Notes: generated by a model not told the origin, from the sequence alone. 64,000 nt of DNA from Neurospora intermedia (GCA_037102815.1 BTPP01000003.1:2232001-2296000), one strand, 5' to 3'. Counted from the stretch's first letter, positions 48,150 to 62,574 are shown. A program made the numbers and translations.

Positions 48150-51100
48150 TTTAAATTCGATTAGAAGATAGTATTTACATTAAAGTAATTTAGGATAATA
48201 TAAATAAACGTTTCTTTTTCGAATCTATAGGTATAAATAAGAATTAAAACGCCCGGTACTTTCCTCCGGTAAAGGAAGGCCCAGAGGCCAATAACTTCCG
48301 TTCTAACCTAAATAAGGAAAGAACTTTTCGCTTTAATTAGTAAATATAACTCTTCTTTATCTTCTTCCAATTATTAGCGTCTTCCTTTCTTCTTTTTTAT
48401 ACCGATTATATATCGTTAAATAGCCTCTTTATTAAATTTAGGGGTGAAGTTAACAATAGTAAATTCGTACCGTCGCTTTAATTTTACTACTATTACCGTT
48501 AGGTAATAATTATAGTATAATATTTATTCCCAATTTATTATATCCTCTAACTACTCCTCTTTATTAACAATTATTAACTCTAAAGTTTATAATAATAGTA
48601 ACGGCTAAATCCCTAACTCCGAAGGGGGGTTAATTACTATTATTAGTAACTTCTCCGTTAGTACCTACGTCTCAACCTATTAAACCTTAATTATACTATT
48701 CTCTAATTTATTAGCGGGTAACTAACTTCTAATTCGTTATACTTAAATATAATTAAAAATTTAAATTACAATCCCCCGGACGAACCGGGTTTAGTCCGTC
48801 CGGGCGAGCCTTTCTTTAAAAGCCCGGACCTTTTTATTAAGGTAGAGGTCGAATAGCGGATAAAAGGTTTCCGTTTTTAAATTTCGTACTAATATAATTT
48901 TATACGCCCTAATAATAACTTTTAAATATTTAATCTAATATTTCGCCAACCTAATTACTATCCCCCAAAATTTATTATAAATTTTAATTAGTTAATAGAA
49001 TACTAAAACTCTATATATAATAGTATTACAAATATATTTAATATATATTTCTCTTACCCAAATAAAGGAATAACCCTATATTTTCGCTATTAATCTCGTA
49101 AGTATATTCGTTTATATTATTATTTTCTTTTTTATTACTTCTGTATAAGCCCTATAATTGAATTTACAATCCAGCTAAACCCTTAGGAATTATATTAATT
49201 CCGTCGGTTGAAGTACTACTTCCCTAAATTAGAGAATTTCCGTCCTTAGTACCTTCGTCTATATAAAGTATATTAACTCCGTCTTAATTACTTCGAATTT
49301 TATACCTCTTACCCCTATTTATTCCAAATATACTTCCTATACTATTTATAGTATCTAGTAATTTTCTTCGGTAGTATAGGCTACTACTATAATATTAGTA
49401 TTATTAATAAAGCCGATTATAATTATATTTAGGATTATTATTAACTTTTAATATAGTAGGGTAATAAAGAGAATAAATAAAATAGGGGAGAGGAGGGAGC
49501 CTTATAATATTCTAATAATAATTATATAAGGGTAGGAAGTTTTATTATTAAAGAAGAGAGAACTTCTTTTTCTAACGACAAAGTTCGCTACCTACCGAAT
49601 AATCTACATTAAGAATTATATTTCCTATAGGGTATATAGAAGCTATTTATAATTAATTCTATTGAATATTCCTTTTAAATCTAAGAGTATAAGGGATATT
49701 ATAACCCTAAACTTCTAAACTATATATACTGCGTCGGTAACTACCCGGATTATAAATTTTATTAAACGGCCTACCCAATTACTTATCTAGCCCTTTAGTA
49801 GGAGGTTAAACTCTTTAGCTACTTATATAAACTTCTTAACTACGAACGCTTCAAGGATTTTTCCTACGTTATTAAATAGTAATATTAGCCTCTATACGTC
49901 TACTAGCTTCTATTAGGCGGCGTTCTTCCTAAACTTCTTAAAGATAATTATTTTCGCGTCTTTAAACCGCTATAGGAAATATCCAAATTAGAGGTTGGCG
50001 GATATTAAATATACTATAACCTATTAGAATAATTATTTATATATTTTTAGAAACTTATTTAAATATTAATCGATCCTAAGGGCCTTATTAAGTACTATCC
50101 GGGAAAGTACGTCCTAAACGTCCTCCTTATTAATTAGTTCGCTAATAATTATCGGTTTAATACTATTTAATAATTTAATCTAGTCTAGTAGGTAGTCTAT
50201 TAAAACCTCTACCTTCGGGAAGAAGCGATTAATAAGGATCTCGGCCTTACTATTATAATTTCCAATTTCTATTACCCCTTTATAGGTTTAAAGGGCTAAT
50301 AGTTTAAGCGGGTTTATTAATCTATAACTTTGGGTACGGGCCTATCGTTCTAAAGGCTAAAATTAATTTAGGTTCTTTAAAGTTTTAATAATACTATTAT
50401 ACTATATAGTTTATTAAACTTTTATAATTATCCTCTTCTTTTTTATTATAGCTTTAATAAAATCCCTCTAATTCAATACTATCCAATATTTAAACTACTC
50501 CTAATATATCCTCTACACTTTTTTTATTACTATTTTATATCCTAATATTTACTAATTTACTCTCCTCCTTCGACCTTTCTTCTAGTACAAAACAAATTCC
50601 TCTATAATATTTATAAATTCTCTATCGAACCTACGAAAAACGAGCTCAAAATCCTCTACTATATTAATCCTTTCTAAAACCGATATCCATTTCTCTATTA
50701 CCTTTTTTACCTTTATTATATCTATAAGACTCTAACTATATTTTCCTTCCTCTTCCGCTTTTTTATTTTTTCTTCCTATTTAAACTCAAATTTCTTAAAA
50801 ATAATAGTCCGAACCAGTCTATTCGCACCTCTATACTCTTTAATATTCAGCCTTAACCCTAAGTAATAATTATATATAATTAATTATCCTATCCCTCTCT
50901 CCTTATATTACATTCCCGAACCTTATCGGCTTACCGCGGGGGGTAAACAAACTAAATCTCTAGTATTATATTTATATAAGGAGGCGAACAGCCTCTAGGC
51001 TAATCCTATTCTCTAAATTCTAATTAGAATAATAGAGATTATAATCCCTAACTATAATTAAATTTCCTACTAGGAGCCCAACTTTAAGAAATTTAAAGAA

Positions 51101-51950
51101 TAGCAATTCCTATTAATATTCCAATATTCCCTATATAAAAATAGGAAAATAAATAGAAAAGACGGTCGTTAGTTCCCTTAGGCTCTTAAACGTTACTATA
51201 ACCTAATCCTTTCTAGCTTAGAAATCTAAATCCTTTAAATTCTATTTCTTATTTATATATATTACTACTCTTCCCTTCTTTATATAATCGACCCCGAAAT
51301 ACCTTCCGCCTCTAGGACGGTAAATATCCCTATTCAAATTTCTACCCAGCTCCTAAATTACTATAACGTTATAAATCTCCTCTTATTCGAATAAAAACTT
51401 CCCTCTCTTATACAATTTCCTTATATTTTAATAAAATATCTTTAATTAGACTATTAATTACCCTAAAATAGGGTTCCTTCTAATCCTTCTACGGAGGATA
51501 AAAGTATTACTTCCCTAAGGGGGGCTATAATTATATAAATACTATTACTGTTATACAACTAATTCCCTCCTACATTCTAAGAACGTATATAAATATCTAT
51601 CGGACCCTAAGGGTTTAATAATTTTAGTCGGGAGGATAGGCCAACGATCTTCTTCGGCCGTCCCCTCTTTGTAATTCCTCTAATATATTTCTCTAGGGTA
51701 ATAATAATATAGGAATTAGAGGGGGCGTCCGGGAGGACGCCCTCGTCTATAATCTCTATCGTCGGCTCTAATACCTTCCTAGCTAAGTTCTTACAAAGGG
51801 CGAACGCCCGTAGCCTTTTAGCGTACGTAATAAACGCCTTTATAATCGCCTTCTAAAAAATAGGGTACTTCTTATAATTATATACGTAGTAACCCTTCTT
51901 CCTATACGGCTTATAATAAACAAATAACTTATTATTATTAAATAGACAAT
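48150..51950 (-). pseudogene. LINE 1 ORF2: endonuclease, reverse transcriptase, RNase H, decayed
   Basis: An endonuclease-like part lies at about 51900-50880 (TRFGNVTQGERD-like C-terminal context near 50930). RT motifs are clear at about 50120-49350: a KAPGIDGYPNEFLK-like block, LLFNNVGKILEAFVVKK, ISLILLDLKGIFNRINY and ILQGSLLSPILF-like. The catalytic FADD block reads FINN near 49400, so the catalytic pair is lost by Asp-to-Asn change. An RNase H-like region follows at about 48700-48200. Stops are mostly TAG/TAA at former Gln/Trp codons. It would nick DNA and copy its RNA at the nick; this copy is dead. Confidence 0.75.
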
Positions 51951-53106
51951 TTACTTTACCGAAATAATCTCCTTCGTATTTAACTTCGTTATAATAAATG
52001 TAAATATCTTCTTAACAATAGAATTTCGCCGTATATCCAATTCCCTAATATTTAAAGTATTATTAAATATTATTTAAAGCTTAAAATAATTCGTATAAAT
52101 ATATACCGCCGTCCTAAAGGAAAAGGTTATCCTAAAAAAAGTATACTACTAATATAGTAGTAACCTCTACTAGGAATAGGCCTCTATTCTCTCCGTCCCT
52201 TCTCTTCTATAATCGAATTCTAATAATAAACGCCTCTAAATTCTTCTCCTTCGCTATATTCAATATAACTTCTACTATAATATAATTATTAATACTATTC
52301 TAAAGTACGCCCCGGACTAGTATATTTACAATACTTATAATAATAAAAATATCGGGGCCGAAAATTTTTTTAACCTATATTTAATTATACTAATATTAAT
52401 TACGTATAGATTCGTTGAATATAATTATATAATTTCCAATTATTAGTATTCTAATAACCGTTCGGATTATTAAATTAATATTCTTTTTATTTAAATATAT
52501 AATTAAAGTTGTCTTTGTATCTTTATTCGAACGGTTTACAAATTCAGTAGTAATTATTATTCCCTTAATAGTAAATTATTGTTTAAAATTAGAGGGAATA
52601 AACTTCTTAATAGTAGTAGGTAATTATTAAAGGGTAGTATTAATCTTATTCGGATTAGCTTTTACTATAATATTAGCCTAATACTTTAATACCTCTTAGA
52701 CACCTTTTTTAATCTCCTTTAGAATATCTTTCTTTAGGTCGTCGAAATCCTTCTTAATAATAAACTAATTAGTTCCAACCTTACCAACCTCGGGTCGTAT
52801 AAACCTACTTTTTCCAACGTATACCTTTACGAATTCGAAAAATAATTCTCAAACCTAACGATAGTCCTCGGTCGAAACGGTATTGTAGTCCGCAAATTTA
52901 TTTACTCTAATAATAAATTTCTTTAATATTTTATTATCTTCCTCCGTTTTATCCAAGGTCTTTATAATAAGTACGGCTTTAGGATTGTTATATATTGAGA
53001 TTTCCGCGAGCGGGTTGTAGACGCTATTTTCGAGTCCACGGGCACCGCTATCGATGGCTATCGGCAACGACGATACAATACCGTCGCTACACTTATTATA
53101 GGACAT
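51500..53106 (-). pseudogene. LINE 1 ORF1 (gag-like), decayed
   Basis: The start codon is at 53106 on the minus strand, 114 bases inside the element. The first 83 residues are open and match LINE 2 closely (shared AIDSGA, ENSVYNPLAEI, NDPKAVLI/NNPKAVLI, NNKILKKFI/DNKILKKFI). Beyond that RIP stops accumulate. ORF1 proteins of Tad1-type LINEs bind the RNA. The downstream limit is approximate. Confidence 0.6.
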
Positions 53107-53220
53107 CGTGAGGGATATAAACGACCCTCCTAAGTCGATTGCCTTTGTCAGTTTTCGTTTTGGAGCACTCCTCGACCAGAAATCGGCGTTTCCGGTTTTA
53201 AAGCAGTTTTAATAATTATT

Positions 53221-53480
53221 GCAACCGTTGTATAAATATATACTTTAAATAGATTATCGAATAGGTTGAAAGAGAGGAGTTTGAAATTATCTATATCAAG
53301 GGCGAAGACATAATTATCGATAGATTAATAAAGCCTCTAAAAATAAACAAGCATACTTCCTTCGTTAAATAACTAGGACTTGAGCAAAGATTAATACTAT
53401 AGGCTTGAACGATAATAGTAAAAATTACTATTATTTCGAGCAAAAAAGAGGCTAAATAAATTTTAAATAAAAAGAAAGGA
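53221..53480 (+). pseudogene. Copia gag-pol remnant (part 2, RNase H end)
   Basis: After the right TSD of LINE 1 the Copia RNase H frame resumes (EFEIIYIKGEDIII-type context and the TKPLKI end). This confirms the LINE landed inside the Copia coding region. Confidence 0.8.
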
Positions 53481-54179
53481 GTTCAGCTCGATTTATTCTA
53501 CGCACCCTAGTCGAATACCTCATAGTATACTCTTTTATAAAATAACCATTAATAGTACTAAGAGATAGTACGTCTTACAGCGGTCTTACGTCTCCTATTC
53601 CCCAAATTGGCCACATACGCAATTAATACTAAAATTTAAAGATAAGAGGAATTTAAGAGTCTTTGAAATTAGTAGTACAATAATTAAGCGTTTAAAAAAA
53701 AAATAAGTTACAAGTAGAGAGTTAAACGCGCAAACTCTCTAAATTTATACTAATAGCAGCTACGGGCGTCCTATACAAACCGCTATACTATAGGCGTCCC
53801 TATAGTACCCCCAGTAGGGCTAGTAATAGTAAGGTAGTTTAAAGTAAACTATATAGTTTAATTGGAATATTCTAAGCCGGTTTTAGGAAGTATAAATAGA
53901 TTATTAAGGGTAATAATAGTTCTTACGGCGGAAGGGTTAGATTTAGTAATATTTTAGCTAGTATAGTACCCCTAAGTAAGAATTAGAATGCCAAGCAGCT
54001 TCCCGCCTTGGCATAGACGCTAAAAGGTTTTGAAGGCAGCTGATTGGTCGTATTGAACAACGATGGAAAAGGCCTACTTTGGACTAGGAAAAGGCAATTT
54101 AATAGATATAGAGAAGGAGGATATTAAGAGGGAGGATAAATCTATAGAATCTGAGAGCCTATTTCGGGCTACGGGGGGG
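53481..54179 (+). other. Copia 3' untranslated zone with two hairpins and an un-RIPped patch
   Basis: A perfect stem agagagtt/aactctct lies at 53716-53740 and atgccaag/cttggcat at 53988-54014. 53980-54110 is GC-richer and keeps CpA. The polypurine tract sits at about 54172-54179. Confidence 0.55.
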
Positions 54180-54351
54180 TGTTGTAGTGGTGTGGATCCT
54201 AGATGCTTATTATTGGTTTGACCGAACGGCCTGCCCACATGTGGGGCCTATTAGGGCGCTACCACTATATATTTTAGCCCTCCACAGGTTTTTCCTTTCT
54301 GGTCCTTAGTTTAGTACAATCATCACGCTTCTTATGCCCACGAGTCCAAGA
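54180..54351 (+). repeat. 3' LTR of the Copia element
   Basis: 172 bp; begins tgttgtagtggtgtgg, ends cacgagtccaaga; followed by TSD accct. Confidence 0.87.
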
Positions 54352-54356
54352 ACCCT

Positions 54357-55700
54357 CTATTTAAATAATAATATTAATTATAGTCGTGTAGGTAATTAGA
54401 TCGAATAATATTTATAGTAATAGTACTTAGTCTAGAATAGTTTATAAAGTAAGAAATAAATTTAGTAATTGTAATCGCAGACTAATTATCGGCGGGAATT
54501 TTATTAGACGAAATCGCTTAGAGTCGATTAATGAGTGGTAGAGGTTCGACTAATTAGTTAAAGAAGGAGAAAGTTTAAGAAGGGGAGGAAATTTAAGAAG
54601 GGAAGGAGGTTTGAGAAGGGGAGGAGGTTCGGCTAGTCGAGAGTTGGTTGCCTAACTATCAACCAGAATCTAGATTGCGCTATACTTTTCGATTATTGGA
54701 ATAAAATAGTAATAATAATAAGTAAATATAGTTATAATAGTTCTATAACCTTCGAAATAATGTAAGCGGGGTAATTATTTATTTGTTTACTACTATTTAA
54801 TTTATAACTGAGGAGAATAGTAGGTCTTTTACCCGGTGAATAATTTTATAAAATTAAATTTAGCGGGGTATTATTAATAACGATAGCGTTTGTAAGTATA
54901 TTGTACATGTAGGGTATAATGAAATACTTTTAGTAATTTTTCTACTAGTAATTAGTTTTAAAAAACTAAATAAAATAGTAGGGTAGTATTAATAATGACG
55001 GAAGTCTAGTAAATATAGTAATAAAGTTTGTAGTATTAATTCATTTTCCTTATTTATATAAGCCCGGGCGTAAGTACCCAACGGGCAGTATAAGTGGGTC
55101 GAGAGGGCGGCTATATATAAAGCGGGTATTTATCTGCATTCTAAATAATAGGTATATATAATCGGTAATTAATTTTAGTAAGGGAATAGGGACCCTAAAT
55201 TTAGCCTTATAACTATTAGTAAATATTTTATTAAATATTTAAATATTTTAATACTAGTTTTATCCAATTATTACTATTGAATATTTCAAATAAAGAAATA
55301 TCAATACAAATATAGTTTATTCTTTGTATAATATAATGTAATTACCGATACTATCCTATTTACAACTCTCCTCTATAATTAAGTAAATAATTTAATTCTT
55401 ATTTATTTACCTCCCGCCTATTTTTATATTATTATTTAACTACTATTAAAATCCAACTTCCCCTTTATATCTAACTCCTACTTTATCTACTAGACTCTAA
55501 TTGTTATCTTAAGACCGATAGCCCTACAATGCTTTATCGACGAACCAAAGTATATAAAGGTAATAACCCCCCTTTATAGGTAAATTGTATTATTAATAGA
55601 CCGCTACTACTTAAGGTTGGTTATAGTCAATACGTACCCCTTCTTAAGATTTACCTATATTAACCCAATTAACTTCGATATTCAAAATTAAAATTAAAAT
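54357..55700. other. Unassigned AT-rich stretch
   Basis: A purine-rich minisatellite (gaaggggaggaggtttaa, about four units) lies at 54564-54632. Otherwise no gene or family is recognised. It probably contains the upstream region of the gene that starts near 55750. Confidence 0.4.
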
Positions 55701-56514
55701 TACTAAATTTCGCTCTACTAATCGATATCGATTATAATACGGTTATATTTAATACGGACGCGGCATATAACAATAATAACGACGATAACGATAATATTAA
55801 TAATTAGGAGGATATTAATAATAAGGGTAACGACGAGGGTAATAATAAAGGTAATAATAAAGGTAATAATAAAAGTAAGTTGGGACTAATCCTTAAATAT
55901 TTTAGTTAACTACGAACTAATAGTTTTTTATAGGTATTATTAATTAAAATCTTTTTGATGGTATAGATATTGCAAATATTCGGCGCAAACTCAAAAATCT
56001 TATAAATACAAACAACGTTCTTCCTACTAGGTTCAATAAAGAATAATTATAATTTAACCTCGACTATTATAAACGGGAATTTAATCGAGAAATATAAAAA
56101 CTAGAGACTATCGTATTTAAAGAGGATTTTGTAGATAAATAGGTAGCCGAATAGGAAGAGCCTGGAGTAGATATTTTATAAGGTACTACAACCCGTAGCC
56201 TTATTTCTAATACGTTAGAATTAATCTACTATTATTATAATTAATACGAGTTTTTATCGGATTTTTATTTAGCCGTTGGTTTGTACGCTATTATTAATAG
56301 GCGTTTATAGAAGTAATATAAAGTATAGGTCGAAATTCTAGGCATTTTACGTAGTTAAAACGGTAGATTTATAATTGACGTTTAACGCCTACTAAAGCAA
56401 TTAGAGACTTTGAAAAATTGTATAATTCAACGACTACTATTACTAAATATATATATAGCTAAAGTCCTATTGTAAATTTCGAGAATAAAAATAGAATCGG
56501 CGAATCGAAAAAAA

Positions 56515-56528
56515 TAGTAATAGTAATA
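56515..56528. repeat. Left TSD of LINE 2
   Basis: tagtaatagtaata, repeated at 62739-62752. It is a triplet-repeat sequence, so the exact limits could slide. Confidence 0.75.
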
Positions 56529-57649
56529 AATAATATTCTTATTCCCAGACTATAAACTATAGTACCCTATTGGCATAGGGTCCTTCTCCAGTTCTCTAGA
56601 GGGGAAAACCGTAAGGCGTTAAGCGCCCCCGGATAAAAACCTCTAGCTCCATCTCGGCCGTAGTTTACTACACCGCTCCTACTTTACTTATAGCTATAAC
56701 GGTTCTTACCCACTACTACAGCGAATATAATCTCGTCTCTTCTACTACTACGTCGTTCTAATACTAGAATAATAGGAATAATAGGAATAGGACCAAACCC
56801 GGTACGCCGCTTCCTTCGCCGCCTTTCTATTTTACTCCTTACTATTCCCTCCTCCGCCTTCTCCCCACTTCCCTATCCTATCTTCCCGTCTCCTACCCCA
56901 CTTCTTCACTTTCTTCCCTATTTATAAATACCTCCGCCCCGTTATTTACTCTCCTACTCTATAGTTCTACCCCTACTTATATCGGTATAAGGACCCCTTC
57001 CTTTATTTATATAATCCCCCTTATAGTACCCCTCCTAATCCTTTTCCTCCTTCTTCCTTATTGTAATTTCTATTAAAATAGCTTCCTCCGGCCGCTATTA
57101 TCCCAGCCCCATCGATTTAACTTCCAACGCGGAGGGTTCCTCCTCTATCGCATTCCTAGGCCCTACGTCCCCCGCAATCCCCTTAATCGTACCCTTAAAA
57201 CCTACGTTCCTTACTTATACTCTTTACAATTTTATTAGTAGTTATCCCCCTTAGAATTAGTACAACTTCCTCCTCTTCTTTTCTAATCCTTATATTAACC
57301 TAACTAGCATCGTTTGTAAAATCCCCTACCTTTACTATACTCTGGATTTCGCCTCCGTTGGTAATAGTAGTAGTTCTATTCCCAGCGCTATAGCTATAGC
57401 TTAAATAGTTCCTATAATTAATATAAACATTTCTTCCTCGTTCCCGTCCTATTATTCTAATATTATTAATATTCCGTTTTCCTCCTAGGAGTACCTTACA
57501 ATTTCCTTACATTATTCCTCCTCTAATTCGATTACTAAATAATACTCTTTTAACCTCCCTAATTTTAATATTTATAATAGAATCCTTTCGGCTTTAATTC
57601 TATCGTTTAAATATTTTTAGAATTCTTCTTTCGTTAATAACTACATTTT

Positions 57650-60600
57650 TAAATTCGATTAGAAGATAGTATCCGCATTGAAGTAATTTAGAATAATATA
57701 AACGAACGTCTCTTTTTCGAACCTATAAGTACAAATAAGAGTTAAGATACCCGGTACTTTCCTCCGGTAGAGGAAGGCCCGGAGGCTAATAACTTCCGTT
57801 CTAGCCTAAATAAGGAAGGAATTTTTCGCTTTAATTAATAAATACAACTCTTCCTCGTCTTCTTCCGGTTATTAGCGTCTTCCTTTCTTCTTCTTTATAC
57901 CGACTATATATTATTGGATAGCCTCTCTACTAAATTTAAAAGTAAGGTCGGCGATAGTAAATTTATATTATCGCTTTAATTTTACTATTACTACCGTTAA
58001 ATAGTAGTTATAGTACAATATTTATTCCTAGTTCGTTATATCCTTTAACTACTCCTTTCTATTAGCGGCTATTAACTTTAAAATTTATAATAGTAGTAAT
58101 AATTAAATCCCTAACTCCGAGGGGGAACTAATTACTATTATTAATAGTTTCTCCGTTAATACCTACGTTTCAACCTACCGAACCTTAACTATACTATTCT
58201 CTAATTTATTGGTAGGTAGCCGACTTCTAATTTATTATACCTAAATATAATTAGAAACCTAAATTATAATCCCCCGGACGAACCGGGCTTAATCTATCCG
58301 GGCGAGCTTTTTTTTAAAGGCCCGGACCCTTTTATTAAAGTAAAGGTCGAACGGCAAATAAAAGGTTTTTATCTCTAAATTTTATACTAGTATAACTTTA
58401 TACGCCCTAATAATAATTCTTAAGTATTTAATCTAGTATTTCGCTAGCCCAATTACTATCCCCCAAAGCTTATTATAGATTTTAATCGGTTAGTAGAATA
58501 TTGAAGCTCTATATATAATAGTATTATAAATATATTTAGTATATATTTCCCTTGCCCGAATAAAGGAGTAACCCTATATTTTTACTACTAATTTCGTAAA
58601 TATATTCGTCTATATTATTATTTTCTTTTTTACTATTTCTATATAAGCCCTATAATTAAATTTACAATTTAACTAGACCCTTAGGAATTATATTAATTCT
58701 ATTAATTAAAGTACTACTTCTTTAAATTAGAGAGTTTCCGTCCTTAGTACTTTTGTTTATATAAAATATATTAATTCCGTTTTAATTACTTCGAACTCTA
58801 TACCTCTCGCCTCTACCTATTCCGAATATACCTCCTATACTACTTATAACGTCCGGCAATTTTCTTCAATAGTATAAATTACTACTATAATATTAGTATT
58901 ATCGGCGAAGCCGATTATAATTATATTTGGGATTATTACTAACTTCTAGTATAGTAAGGTAATAAAGAGAATAAATAAAATAGGAAAGAGGGGGGAGCCC
59001 TATAGTATTCTAATAATAATTATATAGAGGCGGGAGGTTTTATTATTAAAGAAGAAAAAGCCTCTTCTTCCAACGATAAAGTTCGTTATCTATTAAATAA
59101 TTTATATTAGGAATTATATTTCCTATAGGGTATATAGAAACTACCTATAATTAATTCTATTGAATATTCCTTTTAAATTTAAGAGTATAAGGAATATTAT
59201 AGCCCCGAGCTTTTAGGCTATATATACTACGTCGGTAATTACCCGGACTATAAACTCTATTGAACGGCTTACTTAATTATTTATTTAACCCTTTAGTAGG
59301 AGGTTGAACTCTTCGGCTACCTATATAAACCTCTTAATTACAAACGCTTCGAAGATTTTTCCTACGTTATTAAATAGTAATATTAACCTCTATACGCCTA
59401 TTAGCTTCTATTAGGCAGCGCTCTTCCCGGGCTTCTTAAAGATAATTATTTTCGCATCCTTAAACCGCTATAGGAAATATTTAAATCGGAGGCTAGCGGA
59501 TATTAAATATATTATAATTTACTAGAATAGTTGTTTATATATTTTTAGAAATTTATTTAAGTACTAATCGATCCCGGGGGCTTTATTAAGCGCTATCTAG
59601 GAAAATATATTCTAAATATTCTCCTTATTAATTAATTCACTAATAACTATCGGTTTAGCGCTATTTGGCGGTTTAATCTAATTTAGTAGGTAATTTATTA
59701 AGACTTTTACCTTCAGGAAGAAGCGATTAGTAAGGATTTCGGCCTTACTACTATAGTTTCTAACTTCTATTACCCCTTCGTAGGTTTGAAAAGCTAATAG
59801 TTTGGGCGGGTCTACTAATTTATAACTTTAAATATAAACCTATTATTCTAAGGGTTAAAATCGATTTAGGTTCTTCGAAACTTCGGTAATACTATTATAC
59901 TATATAATTTATTAAACTTTTACAATTATCCTCTTCTTTTTTATTATAGCTTTAATAAAATCCCTTTAGTTTAATATTATTTAGTATTTAAATTATTTTT
60001 AATATATCCTCCGCACTTCTTTTATTACCGTTTTATATCCTAATATTTACTAATTTATTCTCCTCCTTCAACCTTTCTTCTAATACGGGACGAATTCTTC
60101 TACGATATTTATAAATTCTCTATCGAATTTATAAAAGGCAAATTCAAAATCTTCTATTATATTAATCCTTTCTAGGACCGATATCCATTTCTTTATTACC
60201 TCCTTTACTTTTACTATATTTATAAAACTCTAACTATATTTTCCTTCCTCTTCTACTTTTTTATTTTTTTTTCTTATTTAAATTTAAATTTCCTAAGGGT
60301 AGTAGTCCGAACTAGTCTATTCGTACCTTTATACTCCCTAATATTCGGTTTTAACCTTAAATAATAATTATATATAATCGATTATCCTATCCTTCTCTCC
60401 TTATATTATATTCCTAAACTTTATTAATTTACCGTAGAGGGTAAGTAGATTAAATTTCTAGTATTATACTTATATAAGGAAGTAAATAGCCCCCGGGCTA
60501 GTCCTATTCTCTAAATTCCAATTGGGATAATAGAAATTATAGTCCCTAATTATAATTAAATTTCTTATTAGGGGCCCAACCTTAAGAAATTTAAAGAGTA

Positions 60601-61450
60601 ATAATCCCTATTACTATTCTAATATTCTTTATATAAGAATAGGAGAGTAAATAAAAAAGACGGTCGTTAATTCCCTTAGGCTTTTAAATATTACTATAGC
60701 CTAATCTTTTCTAGTTTAGAAATTTAGGTCCTTTAAATTCTATCTCTTATTTATATATATTACTACTCTTCCCTTTTCTATATAATTAACTCCGAAATAC
60801 CTTCCGCTTCTAGGATGGTAAATATCTTTATTTAAATTTCTACCCAACTCTTAAATCGTTATAATATTATAGGTCTCCTCTTATTCGAATAGAAACTTCC
60901 CTCTCTCGTACGATTTCCTTACGTTTTAATAGAGTATTTTTAATTGGACTATTAATTATTTTAAAATAGGGTTCCTTTTAGTCCTTTTATAGAGGATAAG
61001 GGTATTACTTCCTTAAGGGGGGCTATAATCGTATAAATACTATTATTATTATATAATTAACTCCCTCCTACGCTTTAAGAATATATATAAATATCTATCG
61101 GACCCTAAGGGTTTAATAGTTTCAGTTGGGAAGACGGGCCGACGATCTTCTTCAACTATCCCCTCTTCGTAATTCCTCTAATATATCTCTCTAAAGTAAT
61201 AATAGTATAAGAATTAAGGGGGGCGTCTAGGAGGATGCCCTCGTCTATAATTTCTATCGTCGGCTCTAATACCTTCCTAGTTAGGTTCTTATAAGGGGCG
61301 AACGCCTACGGCCTTTCAGCGTATATAATAAATACTTTCATAATCGCCTTCTAGAGAATAGGGCACTCTTTATAATTATATATGTAGTAGCCTTTCTTCC
61401 TATATAATTTATAATAGATAAGTAATTTATTATTATTAAACGGGCAATTT
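57650..61450 (-). pseudogene. LINE 2 ORF2: endonuclease, RT, RNase H, decayed
   Basis: Collinear with LINE 1 ORF2. The RT catalytic block near 58900 reads GFADNTNI, keeping Phe-Ala-Asp but with the second Asp changed to Asn. Endonuclease-like sequence lies at about 61400-60400 and RNase H-like sequence at about 58200-57700. Stops at likely Gln/Trp codons are frequent. Confidence 0.72.
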
Positions 61451-62574
61451 ATTTTACTGAAATAATCTCTTTTATATTTAATTTCACTATAGCGGGCGCA
61501 AATATTTTTTTAATAATAGAATTTTACTATATATCCAATTCCCTAATATTTAAAATATTATTAAACGTTATTCGAAATTTAAAACGGTTCGTATAGGTAT
61601 ACGCCGCCGTCCTAAAAAAAAAGGTTATCCTAAAGGAAGTATACTACTAATGTAATAGCGACCTTTATTAAAAATAGGCTTCTATTCTCTCCATCCTTTC
61701 TTTTCTATAGCCGAACTTTAATAATAAACGCCTCCGGATTCTTCTCCTTCGCTATATTTAATATAACTTCTGCTATAGTATAATTATTAATACTATTCTA
61801 AAGTACGCCCTAGATTAATATACTTATAATATTTATAGTAATAAAAGTATTAGGGCCGAAAATTTCTTTAGCTTATATTTAATTATATTAATATTAATTA
61901 CGTATAGATTTATTAAATATAATTATATAATCTCCGGTCGTTAATATTCTAATAGCCGCTCGAATTATTAGGCCAGTATTCTTCTTACCTAAGTATATAA
62001 TTAAGGTCGTCTTCGTATTTTTATTCGAACGGTTTATAAATTCAATAATAATTATTACTCCCTTAATAGTAAACTATTATTTAAAATTAGAAGGGATAAA
62101 CTTTTTAGTAATAATAGGTAATTATTAGAAGGTAGTACCAATTTTATTTAGACTAACTTTCGCTACAATATTAGTCTAATACTTCGGCACCTCTTAGACG
62201 CCTTTTTTAATCTCCTTTAGAATATCCTTCTTTAAATCGTCGAAATCCTTCTTAATAATAAACTAATCGGTTCTAACCTTACCAGCCTCGGGTTGCATAG
62301 ACCCACTTTTTCCGATACGTACCTTTGCGAATTCGAGAAATAACTTTCGAACCTAACGACAATCCTCAATCGAAATAGTATTATAATCTATAAATTTATT
62401 CGCTTTAGCAATAAATTTCTTTAATATTTTATTATTTTCCTCTGTTTTATCCGAAGTCTTCGCAATAAGTACGGCTTTAGGATCGTTACATACTAAAATT
62501 TCCGCGAGCGGGTTATAGACGCTATTTTCGAATCTATAGGCACCGCTATCGATAGCCATCGGCAACGACGACAC
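61000..62574 (-). pseudogene. LINE 2 ORF1 (gag-like), decayed
   Basis: A 73-residue open N-terminal part (62574-62353) matches LINE 1 ORF1 from its SSLP motif. The LINE 1 start aligns a little upstream, where this copy has lost the Met context. The downstream limit is approximate. Confidence 0.55.

Larger units (their letters stand above)
46874..53220 (-). mobile_element. Full-length Tad1-like LINE 1 (6.35 kb)
   Basis: It is bounded by an exact 15 bp TSD and inserted in the Copia RNase H region. The whole element matches 56529-62738, and its 3' 620 bp match 35766-36393. Minus-strand order: short 5' UTR, ORF1, ORF2 (endonuclease, RT, RNase H), and a conserved 3' UTR ending …gggaataagaatatta without a long poly(A). 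Two ORFs with a C-terminal RNase H fit the fungal Tad1/I group. It carries a stretch of about 140 bp near 47730-47890 that LINE 2 lacks. Confidence 0.83.
41208..54351 (+). mobile_element. Ty1/Copia LTR retrotransposon, fossil, split by a LINE and a MITE
   Basis: Two 172 bp LTRs (41208-41379 and 54180-54351) begin tgttgt and are flanked by the same accct (41203-41207 and 54352-54356). A G-rich purine tract (acggggggg) precedes the 3' LTR. Gag, protease, integrase, RT and RNase H follow in Copia order on the plus strand. Without the LINE (46874-53220 plus its 15 bp TSD) and the 126 bp MITE it is about 6.7 kb. LTR differences (about 20 by eye) are all transitions. It is broken many times and older than the LINE and the MITE. 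Confidence 0.87.
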
